The position numbers were made by a program, and so were the translations under genes. From Synchiropus splendidus (lineage: Eukaryota > Chordata > Actinopteri > Syngnathiformes > Callionymidae), in NCBI RefSeq assembly GCF_027744825.2, contig NC_071340.1, forward strand, positions 3,653,501-3,717,500: a DNA stretch of 64,000 nt, given 5' to 3'. The notes beneath the pieces are model-generated. The model saw only the letters and a list, made by a program, of their open reading frames with translations. It was not told the origin of the DNA and did not search any database. Below, piece by piece: positions 31,040 to 43,045 of the stretch. How positions within the stretch are numbered: the first letter of the stretch is position 1; each line of letters begins with the position of its first letter.

Positions 31040-33974
31040 ATGGCGCCGACGAAGGCTGACCTGGAATTATCGTGCATGTTATTTTGTTTATTTTTGTGTT
31101 TTGATGGAGCATCTGCGTGTTTTTACACACGAGATCAGTTGATGAACATCAGGGCTCTGACTCCGTCTGACTTACTACCAGTATTTGTGGTGTCAGTTAC
31201 GGAGTTAGTTCATCTTTTGGCTGGGCGGAAGAAACTGAGGAGGAGAGGGAAACGTGCCGGTGCACTCGTTCGCCTTCGTCGAAGAGGATCGCGCACTCCG
31301 CTTCCCGGGATAATCCTCTCCAACGTCCGGTCGCTCAGCAATAAGATGGATGAACTGGCGCTGATGTTGAGACGGAACAGAGACTTCTCCTCCTCTTGTG
31401 TTTTGTGTTTCACGGAGACGTGGTTGAGCGATCTCATCCCGGACACTGCGCTTCATCTGGAGGGTTTCCAGCTTCACCGCGCGGACCGGGTTCAGGAGCT
31501 GGTGTACGGACGTGACGGTGATCTTTCAGCACTGCTCTCCCTCTCTGGAATGTCTGATCGTGAACTGTAAGCCGTTTTACTCCCCACGTGAGTTCGCTTC
31601 ATTCATTCTGGCTCCCATATATATCCCGCCCAGCGCGAATGTACGTGAGGCTCAGAGTGCGCTCGCGGATCAGGTTCTGCATGTGGAGCGAACTTTCCCG
31701 GACTCTCCTGTGATTGTGCTTGGTGACTTCAACAAGGCGACTCTGAGTGAGGAGCTTCCCAGGTACAGGCAGGTTGTAAAATGTTCCACCAGAGAGCAGA
31801 GCGTGCTGGATCACTGTTACTCATCGCTCCGAAACTCTTATACCGCCCTCCCTCGAGCTGCACTGGGTCTCTCTGAACACTTGATGGTTCATCTTGTTCC
31901 TACATACAAGCAGAAGCTGAAGCTGGCAAAGCCTGTTGTGAGGAGCATGAAGATCTGGACAAGTGAAGCTAAAGAGGAGCTGCAGTCTTGCATGGAGACC
32001 ACAGACTGGGAAGTGTTCAGGGCTGCCACTAACAATCTGGATGATACAGACACTGTGACTTCATGGATCAGCTACTGTGAAGAGTGCATAGTTCCAACCC
32101 GCACCAAGGTGAGTTATGCAAATGACAAACCTTGGTTCACAACTAAACTCAACCAGATCAGACAGGAGAAGGTGGCAGCTCGCAAGAGTGGGGGCAGGAA
32201 CTGCTACAAAGAGATGAAGTATCGGTTTCAGAGGGAGCTGAAGAAAGCTAAGGCCGCATACTCTGACAAACTAGCGCAGCAGTTCTCAGCCAATGACTCG
32301 GCTGTGGTGTGGAGAGGGCTCAAGGTGCCCACTAACTACAAGCCACGTGCCCCCCACACTCTGAACAACCTCGCTCTTGCACAGGACTTGAACAACTTCT
32401 ATTGTCGCTTTGAGCAGCCCTTTTGCACCAACACCTCTGCGGTCTCTCCAGCCCCATGTTCCACTTTACAACAAAGGACTATGCTGTCTCTTAGTGACAC
32501 AACTAAGATGAACGATGTCACTGAGACAGCAAAGTCGATCACAGACACTTTTGATGAGCCACCCCCTCACCTCCCCCCTCTTCCTCTTTCTCTTGACATC
32601 ATGGAGCAGGACGTGCGCACTCAGTTCAGGAGGCTGAACCTTCAGAAGGCGGCGGGTCCGGACAGAGTTTCCCCTGCCATCCTGAGGCATTGTGCTGCTG
32701 AGCTGGCTCCAGTGTTCACGGACATCTTCAATGCTTCCTTGGTGTCCTGTCATGTACCTGCCTGCTTTAAGTCCACCACTATCATCCCTGTTCCCAAGAA
32801 GGCCAGGATCACAGGAGTGAATGACTACAGACCGGTGGCACTGACGTCTGTGGTCATGAAGTCCTTTGAGCGCCTGGTTCTGTCCCACCTGAAATCTATC
32901 ACTGCTTCTCACCTGCACTCATTGCAGTTTGGCTACAGAGCCAACAGATCTGCGGACGATGCAGTGAACCAGGCCCTTCATTTCGTTCTGGAGCATCTGG
33001 ACTGCCCAGGAACCTATGCCAGGATCCTGTTTGTGGACTTCAGCTCTGCCTTTAACACAATTCTTCCAGCTCTGCTTGAAGACAAGCTTGGCCAGCTGGA
33101 CGTGCCTGACTCCCTCTGCAGATGGATTACAGACTTCCTGACCAGCCGAAGTCAGCGTGTGAGGCTGGGGACGACTGTCTCCGACACTCGGACCCTCAAC
33201 ATCGGGTCTCCTCAGGGCTGTGTTCTCTCACCATGGCTCTTCTCTCTGTACACTAACTGCTGCACCTCCAGCCACGAGTCCGTGAAGCTGATCAAGTTTG
33301 CGGATGACACCACCATCATTGGGCTCATCTAAGATGGAGATGAGTCGGCTTACAGGAGGGAGGTGGAGCGGCTAGTGTCCTGGTGCAGCCACAACAACCT
33401 GGAGCTCAATGCCCAGAAGACAGTGGAGATGGTCATAGACTTCAGGAGAGTCACAGTTTCTCGGTCCCCTCTCATGTTGGCTGGTTTACCTATTCCTATT
33501 GTGGACTCCTTCTACTTCCTGGGAACCACCATCAATGAGGACCTCAAATGGGAGCCAACCATCAGGTCCCTCATCAGGAAGGCCCAGCAGAGAATGTTCT
33601 TTCTGAGGCAGGTACGGAAACTACGACTGCCGACGAAGTTGCTGGTGGAGTTCTATACGGCCATCATCCAGTCCATCCTCACCTCCTCTATCACCGTCTG
33701 GTACAACAGCACCACCTCCAGGGACAAGAGCCGACTGCAGCGCATCGTACGTTCTGCTGAGAAGGTGATCGGTTGCAGCCTGCCACCTCTTCAGGACCTG
33801 TATGCCTCTAGGACCCAGAGACGTGCAGGTCGGATCAGAGCCGACCCTTCTCACCCTGGACATGGACTGTTTGTTCCTCTTCCCTCTGGCAGGAGGCTAC
33901 GGTCCATCCCGACCAGAACCTCCCGTCACAGGAACAGCTTCTTTCCCTCGGCCATCAGACTGTTAAATTTGTGA
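31040..33974 (+). pseudogene. L2 LINE ORF2: endonuclease plus reverse transcriptase
   Basis: N-terminal frame 31,040-31,570 contains the AP-endonuclease start (ILSNVRSLSNKMDELALML, CFTETWLSD). A deletion of about 20 codons, with a frame change near 31,505, removes the Gly-rich block of the endonuclease. The frame 31,512-33,332 (606 codons) continues with VYIPP-type sequence, VIVLGDFNKA, LDHCY, then the reverse transcriptase: FRRLNLQKAAGPD, TIIPVPKKARITGVNDYRPV, VDFSSAFNTILP, GSPQGCVLSPWLFSLYTN and FADDTTIIGL. A TAA stop at 33,330-33,332 follows the catalytic block. The C-terminal part continues in 33,363-33,974, ending RRLRSIPTRTSRHRNSFFPS. Two lesions in 3 kb suggest a fairly recent insertion. 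Confidence 0.9.
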
Positions 33975-34101
33975 ACAGCCTTGTTGTTATGTTATTCTAT
34001 TTATTTTATTTTATTTTATTTTATTTGTTTTTTGTTGCACTTTATTCCAAGGCACTTTCCTAGTCAGTGGGCTCCCCACTGACCATGGCAATAAATCTCA
34101 T

Positions 34102-34131
34102 TCTGATTCTGATTCTGATTCTGATTCTGGA
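34102..34131 (+). repeat. L2 3' terminal ATTCTG tandem units
   Basis: At least four direct ATTCTG units close the LINE. Such short tandem 3' ends, in place of poly-A, are typical of L2/CR1-related elements and serve as the priming end for target-primed reverse transcription. Confidence 0.85.
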
Positions 34132-34660
34132 AGATATCCGGACTATTCCCGGCGCAGTTCTGACACTCCGGTGGCACTAGCACTACACGTGGTCAGGTAA
34201 GGAGTTTACTGCTTAGGTGGAGGGTTTGGAATTGTGGCGCTGTGTTCCCTCTCACTCAGAAGTCGTGCGCGATTTGCGATGCGCGATACCCCCGCCCCTT
34301 GAGCTCGACTTCTCCCCTGAGGAGTGACCATCCTGGTGGAATGGTGTCAACGCAGTCGGCAACCAGCACATAGCGCTTGAGAAGATCATCGCGCTCTTTA
34401 TGAGCTCCATGGACAGACTCATCCATCGCAGAACCTCTCTCACTCCACCAGAGATTTTGGAGATCCAACAGCCCGTTGGCGTGGTGCTCTGCTCGCGGCG
34501 CCTCCTCCACACACAGCCGCCGCCCAGGTGGAAGACTGTCGCTGGTCGAAGGGGCGGGGTGAGCCCAGCCATCTGGATCGTAGCTGCACTGATCCTCGCA
34601 GCTCCTCTTGGAGAGACCAGTCGGCTGCTCTCACCTCCGCTCCCTCCAAAAGCCTACAAA

Positions 34661-35440
34661 TAAATCATTGTATGTAAAATAAAAAATAAGCTGCATTACA
34701 TTGGTATCGGGTCTGTTTCCTGTCTGCCCAAAATTAGGGCTTATCACCGCCAAGTTCACCTCCGGTTCCAGTCAGTGCGAACTCCGGCTTCAAAAATGTG
34801 TTTTTGTTTGACGTTGTCTCAGGAGACGGGGAGGTTTCAGGAGCCAAGAAGTTATGTTTTTCCTTAGCTTCTCCACAATTAGAAGCAGAGGTGTCAGATA
34901 ACTCTTTCCACTCTCTCACGTTTCGTTCTAGCCAAAAGTCAGGGGAGTTTCAATTCTGCCATTAACTCTTCTTATTCCTCAGACTCGCCAGTTTTTAGCA
35001 GGGGTCGCCACAGGACTGTGAAAGCCACCACTTGAGAGGCTCTCACAGTAGGCGCTGCGTGCCAGACCTGCTCTGTTCTCAGCTCCCTCACGCAATGTCT
35101 GATGCGATGTCTGTCTGTGATTCTGTTCTCTGCAGACCTCCAAACCTCTCAGAGGCAAGCAGGACATCGTCCTGCCTAGTCATCTCTTTCTGAGATTGGG
35201 CCGGTCCCTCGGGTGTCCATCTCAGAAGAATTGCTGTGTCAGATCAAGGTACAATACAAGTTTGGTGGCCCTACTTCCTCTGATGGCTCAGCTGAAAAAA
35301 GCAAGTCTGTTTTTGAACAACCAGCGGGACTTGAAGTGCCCAGAGGAGTGGGCGCTGTGCACCGACGACCCTGTCATCCTGGACCCTACCCGGAGTCCTC
35401 TCCTGTGGTCAGGTCGCCAGTCTTGAAAGAGTATCTTCTG
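34661..35440 (+). pseudogene. DIRS-like region between gag-like part and reverse transcriptase
   Basis: Collinear with the reverse complement of 9,060-9,940 and 45,950-46,855. It contains GGGTCTGTTTCCTGTCTGCCC, then the GGGGTCGCCACAGG block and a frame with VSISEELLCQIKVQYKFGG and FEQPAGLEVPRG. No known domain. Stops occur in all frames over the full length. Confidence 0.4.
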
Positions 35441-36200
35441 AATTGAAAGCGCCTGTCTCCTCACCTGCCCATATGGATCGAGAAGATATTCGGTCATTGA
35501 CACGTCTTTCAGATTCACAGTCAACCCCGAGGTTCTGCGACACCACGTGGACCTGGGTGAACTCAGAGAACCAGCTGTCGTGTCTGATGGAGGAGGACCG
35601 CGCTCTCCTGTCAAAGGAAGTAATTGTACGAGTGGCAAAGCGATCCAGATACGCTGGGTTTTACTCCAGGTACTTTCTAGGACCCAAAAAGACACAGTGG
35701 AGACATGTTCTGCACCTCAGTCTCCTCAACCAATTCATGACCAGATAGCGGTTCCGGACCAGCAGGAGACTCCTGGAGTGCGTCAGAGTGTGAGAGTGGA
35801 TGACCTCCATAGATCTTGCACACGCCTACTTCCACAACACAGTTTCTAGTGTCTTGTGCCTCGCACCTTCGCCAAGTGCATGAAGGCGGGGCTCGAACCA
35901 CTAAGGAGACAGGGTGTGCGGATTCTGACGTACTTGGACTACTGGTTGATTCTAGCCAGGTCCAAACAGGAGTCATGAGCACACACCAGATTGGTGTTGG
36001 ACCACATCGCGCGATTGAGGCAGGGGCCCACGCCTTGGTCTGCTCAACATGCGAGGTCTTCAGAAGTGGTTTCGCGGTCTGCACCCTCACCCGACTCCAG
36101 ACCAAAGACCAGAAGACAAATCTCGAGTGTCTGGCCTGACCGGAGACTGAGTCCAGCATGACCCCCAGGAAAGTCGTGCTCTGACTGGGACTCAGCGCGC
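35440..36200 (+). pseudogene. DIRS-type reverse transcriptase
   Basis: Frame 35,443-35,748 holds NSENQLSCLMEEDRALL, GFYSRYFLGPKKTQW and LHLSLLNQF, the first palm blocks of the DIRS group. The next blocks, FAKCMKAGLEPLRRQG and VRILTYLDYWLILARS (35,912-35,959), lie in another frame. The expected YLDD reads YLDY, so a catalytic Asp is lost. A stop follows. Downstream sequence to 36,200 contains the remainder of the palm, connecting directly to RNase H. Confidence 0.65.
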
Positions 36201-36800
36201 TTTTCAGGATCCAACAATTCCTACAAGTCTTTACAGATGCATCTCTGTCCGACGGGGGAGGCCACCTGGATCAGATCTGCGTCAGCAGGATCTGGAGCAG
36301 TTCCGAAGGTCGTCACATGAACCCGATGGAACTGTTGGCGGTTTTAGAGTGTTGGTGGCCCTTTCTCTCCATCTAATTGGGAACGACGTTATGGTGAGAT
36401 CAGACAGCGCCACCACAGTGGCCTACATCAACCGTCAGGGTGGCGTGAGGTCGTCTGTGTCACACAACCTCGCCACAAAGATTTTTTCTCTGGGCTGATG
36501 TACATTTAGCCTCATTGAGGGCTCTGCCAGATTAATGGAGTTTATCTCAGGAGATGGCAAACATGATCAGCGAGTTTTTCGGCCACCCAGTGGCTGATGT
36601 CTTTGCCAGCAGATAGAGCTTCAAATGTCCTCTCTGGTTCTCTCCCCGTAGATCTGATGACCTTCCACTGGATGTGGACGCCCTGGCTCATCCAAGGTGG
36701 CCAAAAGGCCTCCTGTATGCCTTTCCCCCTCCTTCCCTTAATCCAAACAGCCCCAGCTCCAGCTGGTATCCGGAGATGTGTCATATGCGGATCAAAGGCC
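36200..36800 (+). pseudogene. DIRS-type RNase H and linker
   Basis: Broken frames show LQVFTDASLSDGGGHLDQ (36,218-36,271) with the first RNase H Asp, MNPMELLAVLECWWPF with the Glu, and a downstream RSDSATTVAYINRQGG-like block. A WADVHLASLRALPD block follows, then the VDALAHPRWPKGLLYAFPPP segment (36,675-36,730) that in DIRS elements joins RNase H to the recombinase. Stops at several points. The block order reverse transcriptase, RNase H, recombinase is diagnostic. Confidence 0.65.
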
Positions 36801-36969
36801 ACTGGGAGTTCCCTCCATCGAGGTCAGCGCTTCTGCAAACATCAGGAACCCTGAGGTCTAGAACCACCCCTCAAGGTTTGGCTTCTCCAGGGTTGACAAT
36901 CAGTCACTTGCCCCCTGATGTCCAATTGACTTTTCAGAACGTTTAAGCTCTGCCAACCCTCAGAGTATA

Positions 36970-37860
36970 CAATGCTAATTGGACATGTTTCCCCGGTGGT
37001 GTGGAACCCAGTCAGCCTGCCCATTATCGGCAACTATTTCTCTCATCCTCTTGTTTCTGCAGCATCTGGTTAACCAAGGTCGGAGCAGCCCTACATTACG
37101 GGTTTATGTAGCAGCCCTTTCCATGCTACACAATGGTCTGGACGGCCACCCCTTCGGCAAGCATCGTCAAGTGAGCCGTTTCATGAGATGAGTGAAAAGG
37201 CTTAGACCAACCTCAAGACCTTTATGTCATTACTGGGACCTGCAGCTGGTACTCAATTCACTCTCCGAAGCCCCTTTTGACCCACTTGATCAGGCCTCCA
37301 AGGAGCTAGTAGCTCTTTTTCGATCAGCCCTGATTGCATCTCTTTTGGTGTCGATGACTCGGCGGTATCACTTAGACCCAACCCTGCCATCGCACCTAAA
37401 TGTCTCTCTTCTTCTTCACAGGTCAGCACCTTATCAGTAAAGACTTTCTGCCCTCCTCCCCATTCATACGAGCAGTGCTAAAAGCTTAACTGGATCGAGT
37501 CCAACCCTTCGGAAAGACGGACAGTCTGTGGGTGGCTCTCCCTGGTGGTAAGAAGGGGCAGGCGCTGTCCACTCACAGGTTTTCACATTGGCTTAGAATT
37601 GCCATCATGAAAGCCTATGAGACTGCGAAAAAACGGGCACCGGAATCCCTGAGAGCACACTTGACGAGATGCCTGGCAACATCTGTGGCTGCTTTCAAGG
37701 GAGTATCTCATGTCTCATGTCATTCTGTCTTCAGGAGCAGCCGAACCCTGCAAACCTTCGGCCCTCATTCACAGCACTGGCTCTGGGACACCAGTATCTG
37801 CTTCATTACAGTGCTGTGCAGAGTGCAGCGTCCCGAGATCCACCGGATTCCTGCATGACT
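36970..37860 (+). pseudogene. DIRS-type tyrosine recombinase
   Basis: An N-terminal core-binding part: ISLILLFLQHLVNQGRSSPT and LRVYVAALSMLHNGLDGHPF (37,030-37,160), then VKRLRPTSRPLCHYWDLQLV after a TGA at about 37,189. The catalytic part includes LRAHLTRCLATSVAAFKGVS at about 37,649, in which RAHLTR fits the His-x-x-Arg of tyrosine recombinases. The final Tyr block is in a damaged frame near 37,780-37,860. It replaces the DDE integrase of other LTR elements. Confidence 0.65.
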
Positions 37861-37931
37861 GTTTATTCATTTGTGAATAAACTCCCTCTTTCTTGCTCAG
37901 CTCAGACTAGAACCCTGACTGTAGCTGCTCA

Positions 37932-38545
37932 GTAAATGTTTTCCCTATAGGTTTGGAGGACTGTTAATGCCACTTTCTATTTCAGCCGCAGAGTGGCTAA
38001 ACGAGGGCAACGCAGTTCCTGCTGATCCACAGTGTAGGGTACACACCATATATGAGGGGTTGTAAACGCCACCTTCTATATCAGCTTAAGGTGACAAAGA
38101 TGAGGCGGCAGCTCCTGCCACCCAGAGTGTAAAATTACACTCTATGTATGAGGGGTTGTTAATGCTACATCTTCACAACCCATTCATTAATTCATTCACG
38201 CTGGATAGACCCTGGGCGTGGCGGTTGCATAAGAAGTCTCATAGGCCGGTCCCGTGTGAGGCCCTGGCCATCGGAGATATTGACAGGACCATGGGCACAC
38301 CACCTTCCGTCATACCAAAGCAACATCGCCGGTGACATTACAGGCGGTTCAGTGCAGTAAAACGTGCATCTCCTTGAAGGCTGTCTGCAAAGGAGCCAGC
38401 GGTGCCAGTCAGACGTCCGGTATGGATGGCCATGGTAATTGCTCATGGTTCTCAGGTCAGGCCACATTGCAAGGCTGGGGTTTAAGCTTTGTGGTCAAGA
38501 TGACCTCATAGGTGTTCCAGAGTCCCGGGAGGTGTTCTGGACTGC
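37932..38545 (+). repeat. DIRS-like right terminal repeat; start of unit 2
   Basis: Begins straight after the recombinase frame (GCTGCTC|AGTAAATGTTTT). It carries two TATGAGGGGTTG blocks at about 38,051 and 38,146, and its part 38,150-38,545 is inverted at 28,375-28,742. It is also the homologue of 1-600. The 38,545-38,640 segment (ACACACACACTCACAC) is absent from the first copy but resembles 28,620-28,680 reversed. Confidence 0.6.
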
Positions 38546-38639
38546 GTAACTCTGCCACCTGTGCTCACACACACACTCACACAAGGGTGTGCTGCAACCA
38601 GTTCATGTCCTGCAAACAGTCCTGCAGCAGGGGGCTACT

Positions 38640-39240
38640 TCAAGGCTAGCAGGTGGTCCTAAATGCTAAATCACCCTCAACACTCAAAGCATGTAATGCT
38701 AAATGGGTGTGGACTGTTGTCCGTTGCTAGTCCAGTTCATGCAGGGATCTCGAAGACTCAGACCTATCTCCAGACGCATCTGCCCCTATTGGGATCTTCA
38801 ATTGGTATATAATACTCTCTCTGAAGCCCTTCAAGCCCCTTGATCAGGCTCCTTTGGAGCAGCTCTCCTCCTGGGCCTGTCCTCCATCAGGAGGGTTTGG
38901 AGAACTATGTGCCTTCTCGATTAGTCTTTTTTCACAAATTTATTTGTGCCAAGGTCAGCAATTTTTCAGTGAAGGCTTTCTGTCTTGCCCGCCACCCGGA
39001 TGAGAATCACTGGCGCTTGCAGTGAGAGCCTTCAGGAAAACAGATAAGCTGTGGGTGGCTCTGGCAGGTGGTAAAAAGGGACAACATCCATAGCTGCCAT
39101 CAGAGGAGTTTCCTTGGCAGAAACCTGCCAAGCAGCCTCCTCGGCTTCTGCCTCATCTTTTGCAGATTTCTATTTGTCTGATGGAGCACCTTCTTCTTTG
39201 CCTCACGTTGTCCTGTTTACAGGTGCTTCCAGCAGCTCTG
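38640..39240 (+). pseudogene. Tyrosine recombinase fragment, copy in unit 2
   Basis: Homologue of 600-1,000. Near 38,740 a FMQGSRRLRP-like piece is followed by the PFKPLDQAPLE-like stretch. Unlike unit 1 it continues with AFCLARHPDENHWRLQ and, near 39,095-39,190, GVSLAETCQAASSASASSFA, which resembles the C-terminal block around the catalytic Tyr. Frames are broken. Confidence 0.45.
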
Positions 39241-40190
39241 GACAATAGATGAGAGAATCGCTCTCTTTGGCAGCGCTTTGTCATGGGCCAAACGTGTCTC
39301 CACTGGCGAGTTCTCCCTCCAAATATGGATGGTTATTAGTGCCTAGTTCTTCCACGTTGGGCTCAAACTAGTGCTGTGGCCATGGGATGGCGTCAGGTTC
39401 CACTGTGTAGTCGCCGGAGCAGGGAAGTACCTGGTTTGGCAACAAGAGGGCCCCAGGGGGACACCCATACCCGCTGTATGGAGGGTTACTCGTGAAACTT
39501 CACTACATTCGGACTAACAACATTTTGCGCGACCTTGGGGGTGAGGTCATTGCCGTAAGACATCGAGTAGGCCGGACTGGCGTGAGACCTGGCGTTTGGA
39601 GATAGCAGCAGGTCTCTTGGCACGCCACCCCTCTGTGATTAGAGACAGGCCACCGGTGAATCTTCACCTAATTTGGTGACGCTTCTCCTGCGCACTTATC
39701 CGCAGTGTTGCTCCCCACACAAGGTCCAGCTCCAATCATTAAGGCGTCTGGACGTTGTAGTTCTTTCCTGTTTGCACTCCGCATTGTTTATCTCAGGACA
39801 GTCTATGTGGTGAGGATTCTCTCTCCACCTAGTCAAGTTGACCTGCCTGGCGAACCTGGAGTTACGGGCGGAGCCCCGACTAGCGCATCTCCACATTAGC
39901 CAAAGATCTCTGCTACACCCGGACTTCGGTCATTGATGGATGGGAGAAGCGACGGAGCAATCCAGCTGGGTCACACAAGGTTCCTGGTGGGGGTGCATCC
40001 ATCGCCATGTGGTCTCCTCTTCTGCACGGTCAAGTTCTTGGCCAGAGGGAGAGGCCAGCAGGCGAAGCAAGGGCTTTGCCTCCTGATCTCAATATTCCTT
40101 CCATTTCTCCTACACTCGGACTACGGTCAAAGAGAGATGGAAATAAGGAACGATTGAAAGCAGATAAAGAGAAGATAAAGGGCAGATAAA
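39240..40190 (+). other. Segment of unknown origin, mostly absent from unit 1
   Basis: No recognisable gene. Only the last 230 bp (39,960-40,190) match unit 1 (about 945-1,160). The rest is moderately GC-rich and without long open frames. It may be a deletion in unit 1 or an insertion in unit 2. Confidence 0.4.
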
Positions 40191-40194
40191 GGTG

Positions 40195-42235
40195 CTTGGC
40201 GTTCCGAAACCAACCTTATCTCAGACTGAAAAAGCATTTTCTGCATTGTGCCATAACGTCTCAGGGAATCTTCAGAACATGACATTTTGACCTCCCAGTA
40301 TAGCAGAATGGGTCTTTCTAGTAGTTGCACATCAAATCTAAGCTGTTTGAAGTGTTTTTCGAAAGTTATCAACATTTTAGGTTTGGCGTTCCGAAACCCA
40401 CCTTATCTCAGACTGAAAACGCGTTTTCTGCATTGTGCCACAACTTCTGAGGGAAGCTTCAGAAGATTAAATTTTCACCTCCCACGACAGCAGAAAGGGT
40501 CTTTTTTGTAGTTGCAGCAGAAATCTACGCTGTCTGAACTGTTTTTAGAGGGTTATCAACAATTTTATTTTTGCCGGTCCCAAACCCACATTCTCTTCAG
40601 ACGAAAACGCGTTTTACGCACTGTTCACTCACTGCAGAGCGATGCCCCAGAAAATGAAATTTTCACCTGCCACTATAGCAGAAACGGTATTACTACAAGG
40701 TGCAGAACTAACTCAACCTGTCTGAAGTGTTTTAAGAGTGTTAACATTTTTATTTTTGTCGGTCTGTAAACCACGTTTTCTTTGGGTGAAAACGCATTTT
40801 ATGCACTGTTCACTCACTGCTCAGGGATGCCAGATAACATGAAAATTTCTCGAGCAGCTATAGGAGAAACACTCTTTCTCGTAAAATAAACACTGAACCT
40901 ACATTTCTGAACTGTATTTCAGGGGGTTATCAACTATTTTTTTTCCTGTTTTAGAAACCGAGCTTCTCTCGAGCTGAAAACGTGTTTTCTTGCACTGTTC
41001 ACTCACTGATCAGAATATTTTAAGAACCTGAAAATATTACCTGCAAAAACAGTCTTTCTAATATATTCAACACTAAACCTACATTTTTGAACTGTTTTTA
41101 GAGGGTTATCAACAATTTTATTTTTGCCGTTCCGAAACCTACATTCTCTTTGGCCGGAAACGCATTTTACGCACTGTTCACTCACTGCCCAGCGATTCCC
41201 CAGAAGATGAAAATTTCACCTGCCACTATAGCAGAAAAGGTATTTCGACAAGGTGCAGAACTAACTCAACCTGTCTAAAGTGATTTAAGAGAGTTATCAA
41301 CATTTTTACTTCTATCTCTATTACTATTATTCCTTTGGCTGAAAACACGTTTTATGCACTGTTTACTCACTGCTCAGGGATGCCTCACAACATGAAAATT
41401 TCACTTGCCACTATAGGAAAGGCACTCTTTCTAGTATATTCAACACTAAACGTACATTTCAGAACTTTTTTTAGACTTTTTCTCAGCGATGCCTCAGAAC
41501 ATGAAAATTTCAACTAATACTATAGCAGAATCTGCTATAGTCTTTCTAGTAGCTGCAGAACTAATTCAACCTCTCTGAAGTGGTTTCAATGAGTTATCAA
41601 CATTTTAATGATTGTCGGTCTGAAAACCACTGTCCCTCGGGAGAAAAAGCATTTTCTGCACTCTTCACTGACTAATCAGAATAGCCTGAGAGCAGTGAAA
41701 ATATCAAGTGTAAATATAGCAAAAAGACTATTTCTAGTATATTCAGCACTCACACATTCAAAGCGATTTTATATTTTGAAAATGGCGTTCACTGCACTGT
41801 TCAAACACTGCTCAGTCGTGACTCAGAACATGAAAACTTCAACTGCAACAATAGGAAAAACTCTCTTTCTAGTATATTCAGCACTAAATGTACCTTTCTG
41901 AACTGTTTATCAGTGTGTTATCAACTTCTTTTTTCCTGGTCAGAAACCGAGCTTCTCTCAGCCTGAAAACATGTTTTATGCACTGTTCACTCACTGCACA
42001 GGGATGCCTCAGAACATAAACATTTCACGTGCCAATATAAGCAGATGGAGTGTTTTTAGTAAGTGCCAAACTAATTCAACTTGTCTGAAGTGGTTTCAGA
42101 GAGGTTACAACATTTTCATGTCTATCTGTCTCAAAACCACAGTCCCTCGGGCTGAAAAAGCGTTTTCTGCAATGTTCAGTCACTGCTCAGCGAAGGCCTC
42201 AGAACATGACAATTTGATGACAAAAAACTGCCTTT
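40195..42235 (+). repeat. Satellite array, forward, unit 2
   Basis: Same ~185-bp family. The first monomers match 1,550-2,100 and later ones (41,440-42,235) match 3,400-4,190 closely. Unit 1 has more monomers between, so the two arrays differ in copy number. ORFs inside are repeat-derived. Confidence 0.85.
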
Positions 42236-42239
42236 CTAG

Positions 42240-43045
42240 TGTGACGGCCATTTATGTGTGGTCACAGAGTATGTGTTAGATGTCATTTAATTATTTTAAT
42301 TAAATAATTTAATGGAGTTGATTAACCGGCAGGTATATAATTAGGTCAGTAGAGGGCAGGAAAGGACAGAGGTTAGGCATTGAAGATGTGTGGGTAAATA
42401 GGAAGTGACACTTTTTTTTATTACTTTTCTCACCATCGACAAATGTGGAAGCCTAGTGTGACTCTGTCCTCATTTAGTTTCAGGTTAGTCAAATCCATTT
42501 GTTTATAATGTTTGTTCCACTTGGGATTGATTGATTGGGGGTCTGAGTGTGTGGATGGTGACATGGTTTTTAAGTATACTGTTTTTCCTTCGTACTTTGA
42601 GTTCGCTCTGTGTGGATGTGGCACTTGTAAGCTCATACTGACAACCTACGCTGACATGGCACGGGTGATTGAGTTGTGTGGAGTTCGGTTTCCTTGTGGT
42701 GAATAACGGTGAAAAGTAAAGTTTTATTATTTCCCAACACTAGCCAAAAGGTTTAATGGCAGAGTTATACATTCAGATGAAAATAAATTATGCATGTGGT
42801 TCATGATGTATGACAGTTGTTGTATGACAAAGTGAGATGTTTGGGAGTGATGTTTCAGAAAGACATCTAATTGTGGTGTGGGTTACCACAAAGAAAAAAC
42901 AGAATCCCTTGGATTACTTTTCTCACCATCGACAAATGTGAAAGCTTTGTGTGGCTCTGTCCGCATTTTGTTTCAGACGGCGTTCTACTGACCACATTGA
43001 GACGCCACGTTTGAACTGAAGACAAGGTCACAGTATTCAGACCTG
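42240..43045. other. Spacer of unit 2, short form
   Basis: Homologue of 4,590-6,420 lacking about 1,030 bp. It has a single GAGTTGATTAACCGGCAGG block (42,310) and the TTTCAG-ended module at 42,420 and 42,912. The Cys-rich frame recurs at about 42,509-42,706, again without ATG. No gene assigned. Confidence 0.5.

Larger units (their letters stand above)
31013..34131 (+). mobile_element. L2-type LINE, nearly full length
   Basis: Inserted into the DIRS-like element, apparently without a clear target duplication. The 5' end has a short leader (about 27 bp) with AAGATGGCGCC before the long reading frame. The 3' end is a short untranslated region with TTTTATTTTATTTTATTT and then repeated ATTCTG units, a feature of this superfamily. 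One long protein with endonuclease and reverse-transcriptase domains fits the L2 group and not the Rex3 or L1 groups. Confidence 0.85.
30716..34660 (+). pseudogene. DIRS-like 5' region (possible gag), split by the L2 LINE
   Basis: Two parts, 30,716-31,012 and 34,132-34,660, are contiguous in the inverted copies at 6,420-7,385 and 43,045-43,940. The first contains RLAYKQLNRSTFPASKPWDE, then stops. The second contains frames with ILEIQQPVGVVLCSRRLLH and no domain I recognise. The split point is CATAACTG on the left and GAAGATATCC on the right, both adjoining in the uninterrupted copies. Calling it gag rests on its place upstream of the reverse transcriptase. Confidence 0.45.

Noticed and set aside
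32466..32918. 150-codon reverse frame opposite the L2 reverse transcriptase
   Set aside because: Antisense shadow of a recognised coding region.
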